Assembly (NCBI RefSeq): GCF_036634175.1
Contig: NZ_JAZIFX010000001.1
Coordinates: 744,001-808,000 of the forward strand
DNA: 64,000 nt
Direction: 5' to 3'
Source of the DNA: Streptomyces sp. P9-A2
GTDB taxonomy: Bacteria; Actinomycetota; Actinomycetes; Streptomycetales; Streptomycetaceae
Positions 58,595-64,000 of this stretch are shown here, in pieces (the stretch's first letter is position 1; each line of letters starts with the position of its first letter). The translations under genes were made by a program, and so were the position numbers. The notes beneath the pieces are model-generated. The model made no database searches and was not told the DNA's origin. It saw only the letters and a program-made list of their open reading frames with translations.

Positions 58595-59151
58595 GTACGT
58601 AACTCCCAGGCATACGGATGAACGGCGAGCGTGGCCCGATCTCGGTACCGGACCGGGAAAACCCTGGTGACCACGGCATTCACCGCGTCGGCCGACCTCG
58701 GTCAGTGGTGATTGGCTGTCACCTCGGTGTCTAGCACGGCGAGTTGACCGGTCGGGGTGCCCGCTCACGGAAAATGATCTTCAGGTGAACTGTCCCGCAC
58801 CGCGCGGGGCCTCCGCGGCGGTCGGCGCCGGGTCGGAAACCGCGTATTCCGCCTGTGGCGCACGCCCGGTATTCACCCCGGCATCACCTGCGGGGACCTC
58901 TTGTTCACTCGGCTGAACTTTCCCCCAACTGCGGTGATCTGTACGGTCCGGGGCGTCATCCGCCGTCCGCGGCCGGATGCCATCATCGAACCGTCGCGGC
59001 GCCTCTTCGGTTCCGCTTCCCCCGGGCCATCCGCCGGCACTCACCGCGCCCCGCCCCTCCCAGCCCCCTCCCCATCCCTTCCCGATGCTTTCCCGATGCT
59101 TTCCCTGACCCCTCCCGCCGCGCCGTGCGGCAGCGACCCCCGAGGATCCTC
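58595..59151. promoter_or_regulatory. Divergent intergenic region between NRPS and exporter
   Basis: About 560 bases that should carry the promoters of the NRPS operon (leftward) and of the MFS gene (rightward). It is less GC-rich around 58690-58790 (GGTGATTGGCTGTCACC, GGAAAATGATCTTCAGG). No regulator gene and no clear consensus promoter can be read by eye. Confidence 0.5.
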
Positions 59152-60789
59152 ATGGCGCAGCTCGGCACCCTCCTGATGAGTCCCGCCGAAACCCGCCGCG
59201 CGTTCCGCGCCCTGCTGCTCGGCCTCTTCGCCGGCCTGCTGGCCGGCACCGTGGTCGTCACCGCGCTGCCCCGCGTCGTCGCCGACCTGGACGGCAGCCA
59301 GGCCGCCTTCACCTGGGTCGTCGCGGCCACGATGGTCTCCTCCACGCTGAGTCTGCCGCTCTGGGGGAAGCTCGCCGACCTCACGGACCGCAAGACACTG
59401 ATCCAGTGCTCGCTCGGCCTGTTCGCCCTCGGGTCGGCGTGGTGCGCGCTGGCCGGTGACGTCGGGCAGCTCATCGCGGGCCGGGCCGTGCAGGGGCTGG
59501 GGGCCGGCGGGGTGAACGCGCTGGCCCAGGTCATCATGGCCGCGCTGGTCCCGCCACGAGAGCGTGGCCGGTACAACGGCCGCATCACGCTGGTCGTCAC
59601 GGCCGGAACGGTCGCCGGTCCCCCGCTCGGCGGCCTCCTCGCCGACACCCCCGGGGTGGGCTGGCGCGGCTGCTTCCATCTGGGCGTGCTCCTCGCGGCC
59701 GGCGCCGGACTCACCCTCCACCGGACACTGCGGCTGCCCGCGCCCGGGGCCGGTTCCGGGCGCGCGACGCGCGGATCCCGCCCCGACCTCTGGGGCGCGG
59801 CCCTGCTCACCGCCGCGGTCGGTACGCTCCTCCTCGCCGTCACCCGGGCCGGTGACGGCGTCCCGTGGGTGTCCTGGCCGACCGCGGGAGCGGCCTGTGC
59901 CGTGCTCGTCCTGGCCGTGCTGTTCGTCCGTCGCGAGTCACGGGCCGCCGATCCGCTGGTGCCGCTGCGCCTGTTGCGCGACCGCACCATCGCCCTGGCG
60001 GCGCTCGCCGGTTTCGCGGTCGGACCGGCGCTGTTCGCCGCCCCCGCCCTGCTGGGTCAGTACTTCCAGACCGCCCGGGCGCAGTCACCGGCCGTGTCGG
60101 GCCTGCTGACCCTGCCGATGGTCGCGGGTCTGCTGGTGGCCTCCGGCGTCGCCGGCCGTCTGATCGCCGCGCGAGGCCGCTGGAAACGCCTCCTGGCCGT
60201 CGGAGGCCTGCTGCTCGTCCTCGGCTTCTCACTCATGGGCACCGTGGAGGCGGACACCCCACTGCCGCTGGTGAGCGCCGCTCTGTTCGCGGGCGGCGCG
60301 GGCGTCGGCATCGTCTCGCAGAACCTCGTGCTGATCGCCCAGAACGCGGCGCCGCCGGACGGCCTGGGCGCCACCACCACCTTGGTGGTCCTTTCCCGCA
60401 GCCTCGGCGGTGTACTCGGGCTCGCCGCACTCGGCTCCCTGCTCACCGCCCGCGTGGACGCCCTGTCCTGCGCACACGCCGCGGCCGGGACCGGACTCGA
60501 CGGCGGCCTGCCGGACCTGGGCGCGCTGCCGCCCTCGGCCGTGGAGAGCGTCCAGACGGTGTACGGGCAGGCTTTCGGCGACGTGTTCGCCACCGCCGTG
60601 CCCTTCGCCCTGCTCGCGCTGACCGCCGTCCTGCTGATGCGGGAAACACCCCTGCGCACCGCGCACGGGGAACTCGACCAGGGGTCGGGCCCCGACCCGG
60701 AACAGGAACCGGACCCCGCCCGGGATCAGGACGCGAACCCGCGCAAGGACCTGGACCAAGACCTGGATTCCGACCTGCACCTGCCCTGA
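59152..60789 (+). CDS. MFS exporter, DHA2 (14-TM) family
   Basis: A 545-aa drug:H+ antiporter. Motif A is visible as GKLADLTDRKTL and the helix-5 antiporter motif as LVVTAGTVAGPPLGGLLAD. The ATG at 59152 follows CGAGGATCCTC and matches family starts (FRALLLGLFAGLLAGTVVVTALP). The C-terminus carries an unusual charged tail of about 38 residues built from Asp/Glu-Pro and Asp-Leu units. Divergent from the NRPS, so it is the likely peptide exporter and self-resistance determinant. Confidence 0.92.
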   Translation: MAQLGTLLMSPAETRRAFRALLLGLFAGLLAGTVVVTALPRVVADLDGSQAAFTWVVAATMVSSTLSLPLWGKLADLTDRKTLIQCSLGLFALGSAWCALAGDVGQLIAGRAVQGLGAGGVNALAQVIMAALVPPRERGRYNGRITLVVTAGTVAGPPLGGLLADTPGVGWRGCFHLGVLLAAGAGLTLHRTLRLPAPGAGSGRATRGSRPDLWGAALLTAAVGTLLLAVTRAGDGVPWVSWPTAGAACAVLVLAVLFVRRESRAADPLVPLRLLRDRTIALAALAGFAVGPALFAAPALLGQYFQTARAQSPAVSGLLTLPMVAGLLVASGVAGRLIAARGRWKRLLAVGGLLLVLGFSLMGTVEADTPLPLVSAALFAGGAGVGIVSQNLVLIAQNAAPPDGLGATTTLVVLSRSLGGVLGLAALGSLLTARVDALSCAHAAAGTGLDGGLPDLGALPPSAVESVQTVYGQAFGDVFATAVPFALLALTAVLLMRETPLRTAHGELDQGSGPDPEQEPDPARDQDANPRKDLDQDLDSDLHLP

Positions 60790-60908
60790 GAAGCCATATC
60801 TCGACCGGTCATGGAACGTGCAGGTCAACAGGTTTCCCGCTGGGGCGGGCGGCCAGCCGGCCGCTACTGCCGGTGCCGGCCCGGCTTCAGGGCAGGGGCG
60901 GGCAGCCC

Positions 60909-61545
60909 GAGGGCTACTGCCACTACCAGATGCTGGACGCGATCCGACCTGGTCGCGGGCGGGATCTCCTGGCGGGCGACGCCGGCGGACTTTCCCGCCC
61001 GGGGCGGGGTCCACGCCCTCTTTCGCCGTCGGCGCGAGCACGGGCTGATCGCCGAGTTCCACGACCGGCTGCGCGGACGGGTGCGTGAGCACGAGGGCCG
61101 TGAGGCCGAGCCCACAGCGGGGATCATCGACGCACCGTCGGTGAAAGCACCCGCGTCGGTGCCGGCCGAGTCCCGGGGCTTCGACGGCGCAAAGAAGATC
61201 AACGGCCGCAAGCGGCGCATCGTGGTGGACACCCTCGGGCTGCTGCTGGCCGTGACGGTCACAGCAGCGTCGGTCACCTGTCGGGAGGCAGGCCACAGCC
61301 TGCCGGCCCGGCTGCGCGAGCGGCACTGACGGATCACGCGGGTGCGGGCCGACGGCGGCTGCACCGGGCAGCCGGTCGATACCGTCCACACCCTCTGGCG
61401 GCTCACGCTGACGGTGGCCGAACGCAGCGACGGTGCGGCAGGGGTCATCGTGCTGCCCAAGAAATGGCTGATGGAGCACACGTTCGAGTGGCTATGCGCT
61501 CACGCCGTCCGGTCCGCAACTACGAGCGGCGACCCGAGGGCGGCG
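60909..61545 (+). pseudogene. Degenerate IS5-family transposase
   Basis: Pieces of a DDE transposase of the IS5 group can be read across frames: YCHYQMLDAIR, then LVAGGISWRATPADFP, IIDAPSVKAP, GFDGAKKINGRKRRIVVDTLGLLLAVTVTAA, a stop at 61327, and a C-terminal WLMEHTFEWLCAHAVR. There are at least one frameshift, internal stops and small deletions. No inverted repeats were identified. Confidence 0.85.
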
Positions 61546-61620
61546 GTCCCGGCGGTCTTGCCCAGCGTTCGGATCCGGTGTGAGACTTCGGAACCGCCTT
61601 GGCTGATAAAGGAGTTGGGC

Positions 61621-62916
61621 TTGTCGCCTACGGGAAGATCGTTACGACCCCTGACCATCCTCTTCGCACCGGAGAGCGCGTACGGGCCGACGAACAACTG
61701 CGTAGGGATCGGGGGTGTCCTGCGCCGCCGGGGGCACCGTGTGGTGTTCGCCGCGGAGGCGTCCTGGAAGGGCCGCCTCGCGCCGCTCGGTTTCGAGGAG
61801 GACCTGGTCGATCTGGCCCCGCCGCCCGAACAACCCCAGGACGCGGGCCAGTTCTGGAAAGATTTCATACGCGACACCGCGCCCGAGTTCCGGAAGCCGA
61901 CCATCGAGCAGCTGGGCACCTGGATCAAGCCGGTGTGGGAGGAGCTGGTCTCCGGCGCCCGGTACTGCGAACCGCAGATGAAGGAGATCATCGACCGGGT
62001 CCGGCCGGATGTGATCGTCGAGGACAACGTTGTGTGCTTCCCTGCGTTGACCACGGCGGGCGTACCTTTCGTGCGGATCGTTTCCTGTAACCCGCTGGAG
62101 ATGAAAGGCGAGCACGTTCCACCGCCGTTCTCCGGGTACCCGGCCGGGGACCGGAGCGAGTGGGACGAGTTCCGCGCCGAGTACGACCGCACGCACCGGA
62201 GCCTGTGGAGCGACTTCAGCGCCTGGGTGACCGAGCAGGGCGCGCGTCCGCTGCCCGACCTGGAGTTCATCCACGAGGGCGACCTGAACCTGTACGTCTG
62301 TCCCGAGTCTGCCGACTACACGGACGCCCGTCCGCTGGGCCCCACCTGGCACCGGCTGGACTCCTCGGTCCGCGAGACGCAGGAGAGGTTCACGCTGCCG
62401 CCCGGCCTGGCCGACGGCGGCGCGCTGATCTATTTCAGCCTCGGCTCGCTCGGCTCGGCCGACGTGGACCTCATGCGCAGGGTCATCACCTCGCTCGCCC
62501 GCACCCCGCACCGCTACATCGTCTCCAAAGGCCCGCTGCACGAGGAGATCGAGCTGCCGCCGAACATGTGGGGCGAGGAATTCCTGCCGCAGACCCGGAT
62601 CCTCCCGCTGGTCGACCTCGTCATCACGCATGGCGGCAACAACACGACCACCGAGGCCCTCCACTTCGGTAAGCCCATGATCCTGCTGCCGCTGTTCTGG
62701 GACCAGCACGACAACGCCCAGCGCATGGCCGAACTGGATTACGGCGTCCGGCTCGACCCGTACCGCTTCACCGACGCCCAACTCCACGGCGCGATCGGCC
62801 GTCTGCTCGGCGATACGACTCTGCGGCGCGCCCTCACCGAAGCCGGTGAGACGATCCGGGCGCGCGACGGGCTGCATACGGCCGCGGATCTGATCGAACG
62901 GGCCGCCACGGGCTGA
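61621..62916 (+). CDS. UGT-type (GT1) glycosyltransferase
   Basis: A 431-aa GT-B fold glycosyltransferase. The TTG start at 61621 (LSPTGRSLRPLTILFAPESAYGPTN) is chosen because AAAGGAG ends 6 bases upstream; upstream sequence in frame is IS5 remnant. The C-terminal donor-binding region has LIYFSLGSLGSADVDLM, the catalytic-site neighbour THGGNNTTTEALHFGKPM and LPLFWDQHDNAQRM. Such enzymes transfer activated sugars to small molecules, often antibiotics. The acceptor is unknown. It may tailor or inactivate the NRPS product, but the intervening IS5 remnant makes the link uncertain. Confidence 0.88.
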   Translation: MSPTGRSLRPLTILFAPESAYGPTNNCVGIGGVLRRRGHRVVFAAEASWKGRLAPLGFEEDLVDLAPPPEQPQDAGQFWKDFIRDTAPEFRKPTIEQLGTWIKPVWEELVSGARYCEPQMKEIIDRVRPDVIVEDNVVCFPALTTAGVPFVRIVSCNPLEMKGEHVPPPFSGYPAGDRSEWDEFRAEYDRTHRSLWSDFSAWVTEQGARPLPDLEFIHEGDLNLYVCPESADYTDARPLGPTWHRLDSSVRETQERFTLPPGLADGGALIYFSLGSLGSADVDLMRRVITSLARTPHRYIVSKGPLHEEIELPPNMWGEEFLPQTRILPLVDLVITHGGNNTTTEALHFGKPMILLPLFWDQHDNAQRMAELDYGVRLDPYRFTDAQLHGAIGRLLGDTTLRRALTEAGETIRARDGLHTAADLIERAATG

Positions 62917-63774
62917 CTGCGCCGGCCCTCGGACGAACTACGACGACTGGCGCGCGTGCGCGCACGACCCCGCAGAGAACGAGGAGGTCACCCACAGCAC
63001 GTGGGTGACTCTCGAACCGACCGACCCGGACAACGGCTGTCCGGCGCCGGACCGGAGCAACGGGGCAAGGTGGACCTGCGTGGCCGGGACGAAGACGGCG
63101 GCCCTGACTGCCGGGACCCCTTCCCCCGCGACAGCAACCGCACCTTCCCGAACGGCCCCCCGGACAGCTCGGACGGCTCCGGCGGCTCGTCCGGCGGGGC
63201 AACGGGAGCATCTGCCGCCACACCCGCTGCTGCCGGCGCAGCCGCGACACGCAGGCGCCGGACCGCGGACGCACCTGCGCATCAGCCCTGAACGCCGGAG
63301 ATGAGACGGCACACCCTGAAAGACTCCGAAAGGCGTGTCTGCCCAGGTCGGCCCAAGGCGTCACCGCATCGCCGCCGGTCCGCGCCGCCAACCGGTGAAC
63401 TTCTGGACTTCACGCTGAGGTTCCACCTGCGAGGCGCCGATGAGGACCTGGTGGCGCCGGTTCACACGACGCTGGAGCAGGTGCGGAACGGCGCGTACCG
63501 GTACACAGGTGATGACGTGGGCTTTCAGTCAGCACCGAACCAGCACGGGAGTCAGCACGGCGCCCCCGAATCATGCCCCAGTAGTGCAACTCGGACAGCC
63601 TCTTTCACAACCCTGTCCAAGGCCATCGAGGAGACCTCGACGCTGCCCCCATAGTGGGGGCACGCACTCCCGCACCCAGAACTATGGTGTCCCACCACAT
63701 ACGCCTCTCATCTGCGCGTTCCTACCGTGTGGCGACACACAAACGTCCCCGTCGAACGCCAGGAAGTGGTGCCG
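62917..63774. other. Region without a recognisable intact gene
   Basis: About 860 bases. From 62935 a protein-like text can be read that changes frame near 63080 (NYDDWRACAHDPAENEE, then EDGGPDCRDPFPRDSNR and a Gly/Ser-rich end), suggesting a decayed secreted protein. A 117-codon frame at 63301-63654 has no family pattern. A short hairpin GCCCCC-ATAGT-GGGGGC lies at 63645-63661, and ACTATGG at 63681 repeats its centre in inverted order. Confidence 0.45.
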
Positions 63775-64000
63775 ATGTCCTCCCCCGCGACCGCTCCACC
63801 AGCCCCGTCGAACCTCAAGCGCATCGTCGCCGCGAGCCTCATCGGCACCACCATCGAGTGGTACGACTTCTTTCTCTACGGCGCCGCCGCCGCACTCGTC
63901 TTCAACAAGCTGTTCTTCCCCGGCTCCGACCCGCTCGTCGGTACACTGCTGTCGTTTCTGACGTACGCGGTCGGGTTCGCCGCCCGGCCGCTGGGTGCTT
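63775..64000 (+). CDS. MHS-family MFS transporter (3' end outside window)
   Basis: The first 75 residues are visible. The N-terminal signature IVAASLIGTTIEWYDFFLYGAAAALVFNKLFFP followed by VGFAARPLG is diagnostic of the metabolite:H+ symporter group (ShiA/ProP/KgtP-like). The ATG at 63775 has AGGAAG 8 bases upstream. The substrate cannot be told from this part. Confidence 0.9.
   Translation, partial: MSSPATAPPAPSNLKRIVAASLIGTTIEWYDFFLYGAAAALVFNKLFFPGSDPLVGTLLSFLTYAVGFAARPLGA

Noticed and set aside
58595..58768. Upstream extension of the NRPS to 58768
   Set aside because: The added 58 residues are Arg/Gly-rich and unlike starter C domains, while the GTG at 58594 has a ribosome site and the family start.
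58781..59044. 87-aa ORF in the divergent intergenic region
   Set aside because: No ribosome site, low-complexity composition and no family pattern; the region is better explained as promoter DNA.

Overview
The window is high-GC actinobacterial DNA with Streptomyces-like gene content: GTGA/ATGA translational couplings, a whiE-type spore-pigment locus, an ECF42/DGPF pair and large NRPS genes. No rRNA, tRNA or CRISPR array was seen.

Layout. (1) Bases 1-5281: the right part of a whiE-like type II polyketide (spore pigment) operon on the + strand: SchA/CurD-like protein (cut by the window edge), cupin, KS-alpha, KS-beta, ACP, SRPBCC aromatase/cyclase, TcmI-type cyclase, then a strong hairpin terminator. 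A frameshifted O-methyltransferase pseudogene (- strand) follows, then a secreted beta-helix protein. (2) Bases 7547-20344, - strand: a coupled gene string resembling the predicted GTPase-centred NTP-dependent conflict systems of actinobacteria. It holds a decayed secreted protein, a Ser/Thr kinase with a PQQ-like propeller, a zinc-ribbon/VWA-like protein, a P-loop GTPase, a GAP1-like protein of about 1000 aa and a VWA protein. An intact IS30-family element splits the zinc-ribbon/VWA gene. Removing the IS and one copy of a 3-bp duplication restores a 774-codon frame exactly. (3) Bases 20538-26386: assorted single genes: MFS exporter, DGPF protein plus ECF42 sigma factor (the latter carrying an in-frame repeat insertion), DUF2809 membrane protein, alkyltransferase-like DNA repair protein, DUF488 protein, and remnants.

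(4) Bases 26812-58594, - strand: a non-ribosomal peptide locus. One 9707-aa NRPS carries seven modules ending in a thioesterase, followed by MbtH, a 4-hydroxymandelate synthase-type dioxygenase and a hydroxymandelate oxidase, then a 33-codon coupled ORF that may be a truncated gene. Domain order is C-A-T / C-A(MT)-T / C-A-T / C-A-T-E / C-A-T-E / C-A-T-E / C-A-T-TE. Specificity residues read by eye suggest Gly, N-methyl-Ser, unassigned, D-Ser-like, two unassigned D-residues, and Ser with release. HmaS and Hmo point to 4-hydroxyphenylglycine supply, but no aminotransferase (HpgT) is in the window and no A domain shows a canonical Hpg code. The product cannot be matched to a known peptide from sequence alone, so this locus is the best candidate for an undescribed system. 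A divergent 14-TM type MFS exporter (59152-60789) probably exports the product.

(5) Bases 60909-64000: a degenerate IS5-family transposase, a UGT-type glycosyltransferase, about 850 bp without a clear gene, and the start of an MHS-family transporter cut by the window end.
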